DNA of 11,208 nucleotides from PWQG01 sp041685555 (GCA_041685555.1 JAWLFN010000077.1:1-11208), one strand, 5' to 3'; counted from the first letter of the stretch, positions 1 through 8,568 are shown. Made by a program: numbers and translations. The notes: generated by a model not told the origin, from the sequence alone.

Positions 1-36
1 CCGGCACCCCGCCCCCTCTGCACGCTGACGCGCGAG

Positions 37-64
37 CCACAACACCAACCATTGATCCACAACA
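37..64. repeat. 8-bp direct repeat, 20-bp period
   Basis: CCACAACA occurs at 37-44 and again at 57-64, so the two copies start 20 bp apart, about two helical turns. They lie upstream of the candidate promoter of the ABC operon. Such phasing suits a regulator that binds one DNA face twice, but with only two short, AC-rich copies this may be chance. No function is recognised. Confidence 0.3.
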
Positions 65-74
65 ACCACGACTG

Positions 75-87
75 TGACATTTTGTCA
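75..87. promoter_or_regulatory. Candidate operator: TGACA-N3-TGTCA palindrome
   Basis: A perfect 5-bp inverted repeat, TGACATTTTGTCA, lies upstream of the ABC-operon promoter. Its centre (81) is about 58 bp before the inferred transcription start near 139, a usual place for an activator site. I do not match it to a named regulator. Its right half also contains TTGTCA (82-87), a -35-like hexamer with AATAAT at 107-112, but that pair has a poor 19-bp spacer. Confidence 0.4.
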
Positions 88-103
88 TGACTCCGACTGG
101 CTG

Positions 104-132
104 TTGAATAATCAGCACCTTACCCATATATT
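104..132 (+). promoter_or_regulatory. Candidate sigma70 promoter of the ABC operon
   Basis: TTGAAT (104-109, 4 of 6 to the -35 consensus) and TATATT (127-132, 5 of 6 to the -10 consensus) are separated by exactly 17 bp. Transcription would start near 139, leaving a leader of about 26 nt before the ATG at 166. This is the best promoter-like pair in the first 165 bases. It was judged by eye only. Confidence 0.5.
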
Positions 133-165
133 GACCGGCACCAACAATAACGGGCATGACTACCC

Positions 166-1119
166 ATGATTGAAATCGATCATCTGACCAAGCGTTTCGA
201 TGCCTTCACGGCCGTGGATGACCTGAGCTTCAACGTCCGCGAGGGTGAAGTACTGGGCTTTCTCGGTCCCAACGGTGCCGGCAAGTCCACCACCATGAAA
301 ATCATCACCGGCTTCCTGGCGCCCACGGCGGGCACCGTAAAGGTCGACGGTCACGACATTGCCGATGACCCCATCGAGGTGAAGGCGCTGATCGGCTATC
401 TGCCGGAAGGAGCGCCGAGTTATCCGGACATGACCGTGCTGGAGTTCCTGGAGTTCATTGCCGAGGTCCGCGGTCTGAGTGGAGACGATAAAGTACGTCG
501 GGTGCAGCATGTGATCGACCGGGTGGCGTTGGAAACGGTCTGCCACAAGACCATCGACACGCTGTCCAAGGGCTTCAAGCGCCGGGTCGGGCTGGCCCAG
601 GCCATCCTGCATGACCCCAAGGTGCTGATTCTCGACGAGCCCACCGACGGCCTCGACCCTAATCAGAAGCTGCAGGTCCGCGAACTGATCCGCAACCTGG
701 CGCGAGACAAGATCGTCATCGTCTCCACCCACATTCTGGAAGAGGTCACCGCGGTATGCACCCGGGCCATCATCATTTCAGAGGGCCGGATCGTTGCCGA
801 TGGCGCGCCGCACGAACTGGAGTCGCGTTCCCGATACCACCGCGCCATCGGTCTGCGCTTCCGCGAGGCATTCGACCTGCGCGCGGCACTGAAAGGTGAA
901 TCCGGCATCGCCGACATCGAGGCCCGGATGGATGAGCCCAACAGCTTCACGGTGATTCCCGAACCGGACGCCTCCCTGTTCGACCGGCTGGTCACCCTGT
1001 CCCGCGAGCAACAATGGCCGCTGGAGGAGCTGTACGTGGTCCGGGGCCAGCTCGAGGACTTTTTCCGCCGCATCACGGCATCCGATCACCGGAACCCCGC
1101 CGCCGAAGCGCGACAGTAA
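166..1119 (+). CDS. ABC transporter ATP-binding protein, GldA-like
   Basis: This is the nucleotide-binding subunit (317 aa) of an ABC-2-type transporter and would hydrolyse ATP at the inner face of the cytoplasmic membrane. Walker A is GPNGAGKST at 34-42, Walker B with catalytic Glu is LILDEP at 154-159, and the switch histidine is H189 in STHILEE. The signature is LSKGF (133-137) instead of LSGGQ and the Q-loop region reads GYLPEG; both are usual in the gliding-motility GldA branch, so they are not signs of decay. About 120 residues after the ATPase core form a regulatory tail. The ATG at 166 opens directly on the conserved MIEIDHLTKRF start; the ribosome site is weak (GGGC at 152-155), and an ATG at 156 is out of frame. 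It is the first gene of a three-gene operon, 14 nt before the permease gene. The substrate is unknown; a true gliding role is not implied. The family call is firm. Confidence 0.93.
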   Translation: MIEIDHLTKRFDAFTAVDDLSFNVREGEVLGFLGPNGAGKSTTMKIITGFLAPTAGTVKVDGHDIADDPIEVKALIGYLPEGAPSYPDMTVLEFLEFIAEVRGLSGDDKVRRVQHVIDRVALETVCHKTIDTLSKGFKRRVGLAQAILHDPKVLILDEPTDGLDPNQKLQVRELIRNLARDKIVIVSTHILEEVTAVCTRAIIISEGRIVADGAPHELESRSRYHRAIGLRFREAFDLRAALKGESGIADIEARMDEPNSFTVIPEPDASLFDRLVTLSREQQWPLEELYVVRGQLEDFFRRITASDHRNPAAEARQ

Positions 1120-1133
1120 CGAGGATTCATCAC

Positions 1134-1868
1134 ATGGGAAAGACAGGCATCATTTTCCGACGTGAGCTGACGGCGTACTTCACCACGCCACTGGCCTACG
1201 TCTTCATCGTGATCTTCCTGGTCATGAATGGCATCGCCACCTTTGACATGGGCGGATTCTATGAACGCGCACAGGCGGACCTGCAACCGTTCTTCGACTT
1301 CCATCCCTGGCTGTATCTGGTCATGATCCCGGCACTGGCCATGGGACTGTGGGCCGATGAGCGCAAGACCGGCACCATCGAGCTACTGCTGACGCTGCCG
1401 GTGCGGCTGGCCGACGCCGTGGCCGGTAAGTTCCTGGCGGCCTGGGTACTGGCGGGCATCGCACTGGCATTGACCTTTCCAATCTGGATCACCGTCAATT
1501 ACCTGGGCGATCCCGACAACGGCGTGATCCTGGCTGCCTACCTGGGCAGCTGGCTGATGGCCGGCGGCTTCCTGGCCATCGGCTCATGCATGTCCGCGAT
1601 CACTCGCAATCCGGTGATTGCCTTCATCCTGACCGTCACTATCTGCTTCCTGTTTGTGGTGGCCGGGTCCAACATTGTACTCAACACGATTCCCGACTGG
1701 CTGCCCCAGTTTCTGGTGGATGCCATTGCCGCCATGAGCTTTCTGACCCATTTCGAGGCCATCAGCAAGGGCGTGCTGGACCTGCGCGACATCCTGTTCT
1801 TTGTCGTGTTCATTGTTGCCTGGCTGCTGGCCAGCGCCATTGTCATCGAACTCAAGAAAGCCAACTGA
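1134..1868 (+). CDS. ABC-2-type permease, GldF-like
   Basis: This 244-residue integral membrane protein is the channel-forming partner of the preceding ATPase. It starts with a short cytoplasmic stretch (FRRELTAYF) and has about six hydrophobic segments, roughly at 20-38, 58-73, 97-118, 129-150, 160-180 and 219-238. The hallmark motif of ABC-2 permeases, DERKTGTIELLLTLPV, lies at 75-90 after the second helix. The reading frame is open further upstream, to 1014, but that part overlaps the ATPase gene. The ATG at 1134 has GAGG at 1121-1124 (9-nt spacing) and fits the family N-terminus. The gene is followed 12 nt later by the GldG-like gene, so the three proteins probably form one complex. The transported substrate cannot be read from the sequence. 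Confidence 0.92.
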   Translation: MGKTGIIFRRELTAYFTTPLAYVFIVIFLVMNGIATFDMGGFYERAQADLQPFFDFHPWLYLVMIPALAMGLWADERKTGTIELLLTLPVRLADAVAGKFLAAWVLAGIALALTFPIWITVNYLGDPDNGVILAAYLGSWLMAGGFLAIGSCMSAITRNPVIAFILTVTICFLFVVAGSNIVLNTIPDWLPQFLVDAIAAMSFLTHFEAISKGVLDLRDILFFVVFIVAWLLASAIVIELKKAN

Positions 1869-1880
1869 CGGGAGCAGTCC

Positions 1881-3860
1881 ATGATCAAGAAACAACTGTT
1901 TTCAGCCACCGGACTGGTACTGACCGCGATTGCACTGCTGTTCGTGGTGGGATTGATCAGCCTGTTTCCTCGGCTGCGCATCGACCTGACCCAGGACAAC
2001 CTCTACACGCTGGCGGATGGCACCCGCGAGATCGTCAGCAACCTGGATCGGCCGGTGGAGCTGCTGTTCTTTTATTCCGAGGAAGGTGCCGCGGACACAC
2101 CGCAGATCCGCGCCTATGGCAATCGGGTGCAGGAGCTGCTGCGCGAGATGGAAATCGCCAGCAATGGCAATCTGAGCCTTCGGGTCATCGACCCGGAGCC
2201 CTTTTCCGTGGAAGAAGACCTGGCCACCGAGTACGGCATCCGGGCCGTACCGCTCACCTCCGGCGGCCAGGAGATCTTCTTCGGGCTGGTGGCGCGTGAC
2301 CCCACGACCGTCAGTGACGGGGACGAGGAATCGGACTCGGAGCCTGTGTACGAGGCCATGCCATTGATCCGTCCGGACCAGGAACAGTTCCTGGAGTACG
2401 AATTTTCCCGTCTGATCACACAGGTGGAGGATCCCGAGCAGCCGGTGGTGGGTTTCCTGTCCTCTCTGGACATTGACGGTGGACTGAATCCGCAGACCCA
2501 GCAGCGCACACCGACCTGGGCAATCATGGAAAACATACGCTACCTCTACGAGACCCGGCGCATTCCTTCCGACGTCACCATGATTGATGAAGATGTCGAT
2601 GTGCTGATGGTCGTCCACCCCCAGGACCTGAACAACCAGGCGCGGTATGCCGTGGAGCAGTTCGTGCTGGGTGGAGGCCGGGCCATGGTCTTCGTGGACC
2701 CCAACTCCGATACCCAGACGCAACAGATGCTGAACCGTCAGGGCGATTTCGAGACCACCTCTTCAGGACTGACCGGGTTGCTGGAAAACTGGGGCGTGCA
2801 GTATGACCCCGAACAGGTGGTCGCCGATCGAGAGAACGCACTGATGATCTCCATGGGTCAGGGCTCGCGCCCGATCAGCCACATCGGCATGATGGGCATC
2901 CAGCGTGACGGCATGCTCAGTGACATGATCACGGCGGAACTGCAGATACTGAACATCGCCTCGCCCGGCGCGCTGCGGCCGATCGAGGAATCCGGCATGG
3001 AGTTCGATCCACTGCTGCGTACGTCGCGTGATTCAGGCCTGATGGACAATGCCTGGTTCTACGACCTGACGGATCCCACCATCCTGCTGGACGAATTCGA
3101 ACCGGATGACCAGCGTCATATCATCGCCGCGCGAGTCAGCGGCATGGCTGATAGCATCTTTCCGAACGGACCGCCGATCCTGGACCCCGACGAACCCCGC
3201 GCATTTGACCTGGTCGTTGACGACGACATGGAAACCGCGGAACTGGTCGACCCGCTGGAAGAAGATGCCCCCGAGCTGCCGGAGCAGATCATGCGTTCGG
3301 AAAACCCGATCAATCTGATCGTGGTGGCCGATTCCGACCTGCTGTCGGACCGGATGTGGGCCCAGTCGCGCGAGGTACTGGGTGAGCGCGTCACCCAGGC
3401 TTTCGCAAACAACGGCGACTTCGTCATCAATGCGCTGGACAATCTTTCCGGCAGCGAGGAACTGATCAGTATCCGCAGTCGGGGCAGCTATGCACGCCCC
3501 TTCACCCGGGTGCTGGCAATGCAGCGCGAGGCGGATGAACGACTGCGCCAGGAAGAAACCAACCTGTTGAACCGTCTTTCCGAGACCGAACAGCAGATTG
3601 CGGCCCTGACACAGCAGGAAGGCGAAGGCAGCGGCGGCCCGACCCCGCAACAGCAGGCCGAGATCGACCGCTTCATGCAGGAGCAGCTGGAAACCCGTCG
3701 GCGGCTGCGCGAAGTCCGTTTCCAGCTGAACGAGGACATCGAGCAGCTGGGCGCCCGGTTACAGCTCATCAACACACTGCTGGTGCCGGTATTGCTGATC
3801 ATCGTCGCGCTGGTGGTCGCCTACCTGCGACGCCGCAGACGCCAGATCGCCGAGCAGTAG
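1881..3860 (+). CDS. GldG-like membrane-anchored ABC auxiliary protein
   Basis: This 659-residue protein belongs to the Gld/ABC-type auxiliary family found next to GldA/GldF-type genes. An N-terminal membrane helix at about 10-30 is followed by the family's typical entry RLRIDLTQDNLYTLADGTRE (31-50). A large extracytoplasmic domain follows, rich in Asp and Glu, with an acidic run (DGDEESDSE) near 147-155 and another acidic stretch near 440-470. A predicted coiled coil (about 545-628, many Glu, Gln and Arg) leads into a second membrane helix (630-649) and a basic tail of five Arg. This topology puts most of the protein on the outer side of the inner membrane, where it may serve as a substrate-handling or assembly partner of the permease. 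GGGAG at 1870-1874 is 6 nt before the ATG. It is the last gene of the operon: hairpins follow 9 nt after the stop. The DUF4340 protein gene that often follows this family is absent. Biochemical function is unknown. Confidence 0.88.
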   Translation: MIKKQLFSATGLVLTAIALLFVVGLISLFPRLRIDLTQDNLYTLADGTREIVSNLDRPVELLFFYSEEGAADTPQIRAYGNRVQELLREMEIASNGNLSLRVIDPEPFSVEEDLATEYGIRAVPLTSGGQEIFFGLVARDPTTVSDGDEESDSEPVYEAMPLIRPDQEQFLEYEFSRLITQVEDPEQPVVGFLSSLDIDGGLNPQTQQRTPTWAIMENIRYLYETRRIPSDVTMIDEDVDVLMVVHPQDLNNQARYAVEQFVLGGGRAMVFVDPNSDTQTQQMLNRQGDFETTSSGLTGLLENWGVQYDPEQVVADRENALMISMGQGSRPISHIGMMGIQRDGMLSDMITAELQILNIASPGALRPIEESGMEFDPLLRTSRDSGLMDNAWFYDLTDPTILLDEFEPDDQRHIIAARVSGMADSIFPNGPPILDPDEPRAFDLVVDDDMETAELVDPLEEDAPELPEQIMRSENPINLIVVADSDLLSDRMWAQSREVLGERVTQAFANNGDFVINALDNLSGSEELISIRSRGSYARPFTRVLAMQREADERLRQEETNLLNRLSETEQQIAALTQQEGEGSGGPTPQQQAEIDRFMQEQLETRRRLREVRFQLNEDIEQLGARLQLINTLLVPVLLIIVALVVAYLRRRRRQIAEQ

Positions 3861-3868
3861 ACGCACCT

Positions 3869-3890
3869 GGCCTTTCACCATTGAAAGGCC
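3869..3890. terminator. Hairpin 1 of overlapping terminator pair
   Basis: GGCCTTTCA (3869-3877) pairs with TGAAAGGCC (3882-3890) around a 4-nt loop, giving a perfect 9-bp stem that begins 9 nt after the GldG-like stop codon. No U-run follows directly. Its right arm is shared with the next hairpin, so the two cannot form in full at the same time. Confidence 0.55.
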
Positions 3891-3917
3891 GGTCCGATCC
3901 ATATCGGGCCGGCCTTT
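3884..3917. terminator. Strong hairpin 2, probably a bidirectional terminator
   Basis: The segment 3884-3898 pairs with 3903-3917 around a CCAT loop: a 15-bp stem with a single T:G wobble (3893/3908). On the plus strand it ends in CCUUUUCUCUU, a fair U-tract. On the minus strand AAAGG at the plus-strand left arm gives a shorter CCUUUCAA tract. It sits between the stop codons of the convergent ABC operon and the kinase gene, where a two-way intrinsic terminator is expected. Confidence 0.8.
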
Positions 3918-3922
3918 TCTCT

Positions 3923-5239
3923 TCAATGTACCCGGTAGGGCAATCGCAGCCTGACCCAGGTTCCCTCGCCCACGGTGCTGTCGATATCCAGTCGCCCGCC
4001 ATGGGCTTCAGCGATCAGATTACACAGGTACAGACCGAGACCGAACCCGCCGGTATTACGCTGGCGAGCGCTGTCGACCCGGTAGAACGGCTCCTGGACG
4101 CGCGCCAGGTGTTGCGCTGATATGCCTTCCCCGTGATCCCGCACGCACAGCATGGCGCCATGATCGTCGAAGTCGACGCTGACATGAATGGCCCGATTGC
4201 GTCCGTACCGCACCGCATTGTTGACAATATTGGCAAACAGCAGCCGGATACGCAGCCTGTCGATCTCCACCACCCGGTCCTGATCCGGCAATGCCAACTC
4301 GAACCCGCCCGGATAGTCCTGATAGGGTTCCGACAGATAAGCGATGTACTCGCCGAAATGGACTTTCTCCGCAGACAGCGCCGCGTGTCGGGTACTGAGC
4401 CGCTCGGCTTCGATCAGATCGGAGATCAGCAGATCGATCTCGTCGATGTCATCACGCAGCGTGTCACGCAATGTCCCCTCTTCCATGAATTCCAGCTGCA
4501 GTTTGGCGCGGGTCACCGGGGTACGCAGCTCATGACTGATGGCCAACAAAAGCTGTCGCTTGGCTTCCAGCAGAGACTGCAGCGAGTCGGCCATTTCATT
4601 GATGCTCGCGGTCAGTTCACCCAGCTCATCGGTCCGTCCCACTTCCACCCGGTAATCCAGCTCGCCCTCGCAGATGCGCTCCGCTCCTTCTCGCAGCCGA
4701 CGCACCGGATCGAGCAGTCGCCGGACCAGATAGTAATTGAACAGCAGCACGAAGATCACCATGCCCAGCCCGACATAGATCGCGGCGTAGTCATAGTCAC
4801 TGAGCGAGGGGGCACGCCGGTTCAGGTAATACTCGTATCCGCCGCGATCCACATAGATGACCTGTTCATTACCCACGGCCAGCATACGGGCCTCATCGGA
4901 CAGGGTACGGACAAACTCCGCCCGTGATATGTCCAGATCGTCCTGGTCATCGGATTGCCAGTTGATGTGCGGGCTGCGGATGATGATGGTCAGTGACAGC
5001 TCATCGGCCAGCTGGGCGGCCCGGTTCAGGTCCGGCGGCGCGCCGATGGCATCGACGATCAGGCGGACATTGTCCAGGTAGAACGCCGGCAGCGGGTTGA
5101 GCCGCTCACGACGCCAGTTCTGATCGATCTGGCGCAGCGTCAGCGTGATGATGAGGAAGAAGAACAGGGCACTGGCGCTGAAGATCAGTAGCAGACGGAA
5201 GAACAGCGACCGCGGCAGAGCTGGTCGCCATGTCATCAT
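3923..5239 (-). CDS. Sensor histidine kinase, HAMP type
   Basis: This 438-residue inner-membrane kinase would autophosphorylate and pass phosphate to the response regulator encoded just upstream. The order is: membrane helix 12-35; periplasmic sensor about 36-150; helix about 152-172; HAMP linker 173-226; H-box ISHELRTP with phospho-acceptor H236; N-box NIVNNAVRY (337-345); G1 DHGEGI (368-373); G2 GGFGLGLYL (397-405). All catalytic motifs look intact. The periplasmic part resembles no sensor fold I can name and holds an acidic run, DDQDDLD, at 97-103. The ATG at 5239 overlaps the regulator stop as ATGA, implying translational coupling; a second ATG follows at 5236, and the frame is open 12 codons further upstream inside the regulator gene. 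The HTRLxL-like H-box context (RTPVTRAKLQ) recalls the RstB/CpxA/EnvZ branch, but I would not assign orthology. The stop lies 6 nt from the shared terminator. Confidence 0.93.
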   Translation of the reverse strand: MMTWRPALPRSLFFRLLLIFSASALFFFLIITLTLRQIDQNWRRERLNPLPAFYLDNVRLIVDAIGAPPDLNRAAQLADELSLTIIIRSPHINWQSDDQDDLDISRAEFVRTLSDEARMLAVGNEQVIYVDRGGYEYYLNRRAPSLSDYDYAAIYVGLGMVIFVLLFNYYLVRRLLDPVRRLREGAERICEGELDYRVEVGRTDELGELTASINEMADSLQSLLEAKRQLLLAISHELRTPVTRAKLQLEFMEEGTLRDTLRDDIDEIDLLISDLIEAERLSTRHAALSAEKVHFGEYIAYLSEPYQDYPGGFELALPDQDRVVEIDRLRIRLLFANIVNNAVRYGRNRAIHVSVDFDDHGAMLCVRDHGEGISAQHLARVQEPFYRVDSARQRNTGGFGLGLYLCNLIAEAHGGRLDIDSTVGEGTWVRLRLPYRVH

Positions 5240-5937
5240 GCCGGCTCGCCAACAAAGGTATAGCCACGTCCCCACACCGTCTTGATGAAACGTGGCGTCT
5301 TGGAGGTATCGCCCAGCTTGTGACGAAGGCGGCTGACCAGGGTGTCGACGGCCCGCGAGAACAGTTCGGCGTCAATCCCGCGCAGGCGATTCATCAATTC
5401 ATCGCGGGTGAAGGTCTTGTTGGGCGACTGCATGAAAAGCACCAGCAGTTCGTATTCCATGGTGGTGAGGTCCACATCCTCGCCATCCAGTTGCACGGTG
5501 CGGCGGGCCGTATCGACTTCCAGTCCCTCGAATTTTGGCAACTGCTCGCTGCTGCGCGAGTCCTCGGAGGCCCGGCGCAGGATATTGCTGATCCGGGCCA
5601 CCAGCTCACGCGGCTCAAAGGGCTTGGGCAGATAATCATCGGCCCCCAGTTCCAGGCCGACAATGCGGTCGGTCACCTCGCCATGCGCGGTCAACATCAT
5701 GATCGGCAGCTGACCGTACACAGAGGTCTTGGCGCGGATCTCGCGGCAGATCTCGAAACCGTCTTTTTCCGGCAACATGACATCCAGGATCAGCAGATCC
5801 GGCTTGTGCCGCTTCAGATGCTCGAAGCCCTTGCTGGGGGTATGCGCCACGGTCACATTCATGTCATAGCGCTCCAGGTACTGCGTCAGCAACTGGCCCA
5901 GCTTCTCATCATCATCGATCAGGAGTATCTCTTTCAT
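5236..5937 (-). CDS. Response regulator, OmpR/PhoB family
   Basis: This 233-residue DNA-binding regulator is the partner of the downstream kinase. The receiver domain (about 1-120) has the acidic pair D8/D9, phospho-acceptor D52 in LILDVMLPEKDG, T83 in MLTAHG and K105 in PKPFEP, so it should be phosphorylatable. The C-terminal winged helix (about 135-230) contains the typical FTRDELMNRL, AVDTLVSRLRHKLGD and VWGRGYTFV segments. The ATG at 5937 is preferred; a TTG one codon earlier (5940) is in frame but gives no better fit. GGCGGA lies about 6 nt upstream of that pair. It is the first gene of the pair and has its own candidate promoter at 5996-6024. Its targets are unknown; the divergently transcribed yheS and the Spy-like gene beyond it are candidates from position only. 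Confidence 0.95.
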   Translation of the reverse strand: MKEILLIDDDEKLGQLLTQYLERYDMNVTVAHTPSKGFEHLKRHKPDLLILDVMLPEKDGFEICREIRAKTSVYGQLPIMMLTAHGEVTDRIVGLELGADDYLPKPFEPRELVARISNILRRASEDSRSSEQLPKFEGLEVDTARRTVQLDGEDVDLTTMEYELLVLFMQSPNKTFTRDELMNRLRGIDAELFSRAVDTLVSRLRHKLGDTSKTPRFIKTVWGRGYTFVGEPA

Positions 5938-5995
5938 CAAAGTCCGCCAGTTGATGTCTCACAGCCGAGTATCCCGGGCCGCCGATAACAACGGG

Positions 5996-6024
5996 AGTTT
6001 ACGAATTCGACGGCCGGAAATCAA
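5996..6024 (-). promoter_or_regulatory. Candidate promoter of the two-component operon
   Basis: On the minus strand TTGATT (6024-6019) and TAAACT (6001-5996) are exactly 17 bp apart, each matching 4 of 6 consensus bases. Transcription would begin near 5989 and leave a leader of about 50 nt before the regulator ATG. The match is modest; spacing and position are its main support. Confidence 0.4.
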
Positions 6025-6061
6025 TTCAGCGTGACCCCGTCAAAAACCGCCGGCCTTGCTG

Positions 6062-6067
6062 TATCAT
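6062..6067 (+). promoter_or_regulatory. Candidate -10 element for yheS
   Basis: TATCAT (5 of 6 to TATAAT) lies 20 bp before the yheS ATG. No good -35 stands 16-18 bp upstream (the region reads GTCAAAAA), so a regulator may be needed or the true promoter may differ. A start near 6074 would exclude the in-frame ATG at 6066 and leave a leader of about 13 nt containing the ribosome site. Confidence 0.35.
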
Positions 6068-6086
6068 GCCCCCTCGAGGAGTTTCC

Positions 6087-7985
6087 ATGATCAGTCTACG
6101 CAACGCCCGCCTGATGCGCGGCGAACAGGTCCTGCTGGAGCAGACCGACCTGACCATCCACAAGGGCCGGAAGATCGGCGTGATCGGCCGCAATGGCAGC
6201 GGCAAGACCAGTCTGTTCGCCTGCCTGACCGGACAGATCAGTCTGGATCAGGGAGACCTGGACATGCCGGAGGGACTGCGCATCGCCTGGATGCAGCAGG
6301 AAACCCGTGGCCATTCCCGCAGCGCCGTCGATCATGTGATAGACGGGGACCACCGCTACCGGGCGGTGGAACAACGATTGATGAGCGCCGAGCAACGCGA
6401 CGACACCGACGGCATCGTGCAGGCCCACAGTGAACTGGACCGCATGAATGCCTACGACATCGATGCCCGTGCCCGCCAACTCCTGTCCGGCCTGGGATTC
6501 TCGACCGACGAGTTCGACCGGCCGGTATCGGCCTTCTCCGGTGGCTGGCGCATCCGCCTGAACCTGGCCGCCGCCCTGATGGCGCCCTCCGACCTGCTCC
6601 TGCTGGACGAGCCCACCAACCACCTGGATCTGGAAGCGACCCTGTGGCTGGAGCAGTGGCTGAACCGCTACGAAGGAACGCTGCTGATCATCTCGCACGA
6701 CCGGGGTTTTCTGGACCGGGTGATCGATCATGTGATCAGCTTCGAGGATGGCCGATTGATCCTCTATCGTGGCAATTACACGGCCTACGAGAAACAGCGC
6801 GCCGAGCGCCTGGCGCAACAGCAGGCCATGGCGGAAAAGCAGCAGCGCCGACGAGCGGAAATCGAGGCTTTCGTCGCCCGGTTCCGGGCCCAGGCCAACA
6901 AGGCCCGACAGGCCCAGAGCCGGCTCAAGGAACTGGACCGGATGCAGGAGATTGCGCCCGCCCATATCGACTCTCCCGTCAGCTTCCGTTTCCGGTCCGC
7001 GGAAAAGCTGCCCGGCGAGCTGCTGGGCATCGATGGTGGCGTGATCGGTATTGAAGGTAACCCACTGGTCTCGCCGGTCAATCTGCGCCTGCAGCCCGGC
7101 TCACGGATCGGCCTGCTGGGGCTGAACGGCAGCGGCAAATCGACCTTACTGCGCACCCTGGCCGGCCGCCTGCCTTTGCTCGACGGCAAGCTTGATACGT
7201 CGCGGCACCTCCGGATCGGCTATTTCGCGCAACACCAGGTGGACGAAATGGACGGCCGGCAGAGCGCGCTCAACCTGCTGCAGGAAGCCGACCCGGTGGC
7301 GAGGGAGCAGCATCTGCGCAATTTCCTGGGCGGGTTCGATTTCCACGGCGACCGGGTCACCGAGCCGGTATCAAACTTTTCCGGCGGCGAAAAATCACGT
7401 CTGGCGCTGGCCATCATTGCCTGGCAACAACCCAATCTGCTGTTACTGGACGAACCCACCAACCACCTGGACATGGAGATGCGACATGCGTTGACCGTGG
7501 CCCTGCAGGAATACGAGGGCGGCCTGGTGATCGTCTCTCACGACCGCCACCTGCTCGACAATACAGTGGACGAGTACGCAGTGATCCGCGAAGGACGGTT
7601 CCGCGAGTTTGACGGCACCCTGGACGACTACGCCCGATGGTTGCAGGCACAACAGCAGGTTGATGCCACCGCTAAAGCCACCGCGCCGGACCATGCATCC
7701 AGCGCAGAGCCGCCGGATGCCAGGAGCCGCCGGCAGGATGCGGCAGCCCGACGCCAGGCCGTGGCTCCACTCCGCAAGGAAGTCCGGGTGCTGGAGACGT
7801 CCATTGATGACCTGAACCGCAGACTGTCCGGCCTGGAGGACAGTCTGGCCGACAGTTCACTGTACGAGCCAGACAACAAGAACCAGCTGACCACCCTGTT
7901 GCAGCAACAGGCGGAACTGCGCTCGGAACTGCAACACATCGAACAACAATGGCTCGAGAAAGCCGCCGAACTGGAAGAGCACTGA
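6087..7985 (+). CDS. yheS: ABC-F family ATPase YheS
   Basis: This soluble tandem ABC protein (632 aa) has no membrane part; ABC-F proteins act on ribosomes, binding near the E site to help stalled or awkward translation. The first ATPase has Walker A GRNGSGKT (34-41), signature FSGGW (150-154) and Walker B LLLLDEP with D174/E175. The second has Walker A GLNGSGKST (345-353), signature FSGGE (431-435) and D455/E456. Both Walker B motifs run into PTNHLD, an ABC-F hallmark. The basic, Gln-rich linker between them (about 225-290, with KARQAQSRLKELDRM) is the tRNA-interacting region. The C-terminal 90 residues form a charged coiled coil ending in a Trp-containing helix, as in E. coli YheS; total length also matches (about 637). 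The ATG at 6087 has GAGGAG at 6076-6081, 5 nt upstream; an ATG at 6066 would add seven residues and put that site inside the gene. No terminator is seen before the next gene 40 nt on. Confidence 0.95.
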   Translation: MISLRNARLMRGEQVLLEQTDLTIHKGRKIGVIGRNGSGKTSLFACLTGQISLDQGDLDMPEGLRIAWMQQETRGHSRSAVDHVIDGDHRYRAVEQRLMSAEQRDDTDGIVQAHSELDRMNAYDIDARARQLLSGLGFSTDEFDRPVSAFSGGWRIRLNLAAALMAPSDLLLLDEPTNHLDLEATLWLEQWLNRYEGTLLIISHDRGFLDRVIDHVISFEDGRLILYRGNYTAYEKQRAERLAQQQAMAEKQQRRRAEIEAFVARFRAQANKARQAQSRLKELDRMQEIAPAHIDSPVSFRFRSAEKLPGELLGIDGGVIGIEGNPLVSPVNLRLQPGSRIGLLGLNGSGKSTLLRTLAGRLPLLDGKLDTSRHLRIGYFAQHQVDEMDGRQSALNLLQEADPVAREQHLRNFLGGFDFHGDRVTEPVSNFSGGEKSRLALAIIAWQQPNLLLLDEPTNHLDMEMRHALTVALQEYEGGLVIVSHDRHLLDNTVDEYAVIREGRFREFDGTLDDYARWLQAQQQVDATAKATAPDHASSAEPPDARSRRQDAAARRQAVAPLRKEVRVLETSIDDLNRRLSGLEDSLADSSLYEPDNKNQLTTLLQQQAELRSELQHIEQQWLEKAAELEEH

Positions 7986-8025
7986 AAAAAGCACATCGCC
8001 CATTCAACCCAGAAGGAGTGTAACC

Positions 8026-8564
<539 letters not shown>

Positions 8565-8568
<4 letters not shown>

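Noticed and set aside
1014..1133. Longer start for the permease gene
   Set aside because: The extension overlaps the ATPase gene by over 100 bases and reads as unrelated Pro/Arg-rich sequence, while the ATG at 1134 has a good ribosome site and the family N-terminus.
4133..4927. Long plus-strand open frame (264 codons) opposite the kinase gene
   Set aside because: It lies wholly antisense to a kinase with all catalytic motifs intact, has no recognisable domain, and such frames are common opposite GC-rich genes.
5230..5988. Plus-strand open frame (252 codons) opposite the response regulator
   Set aside because: It is antisense to an unmistakable OmpR-family gene, has no plausible ribosome site and no family resemblance.
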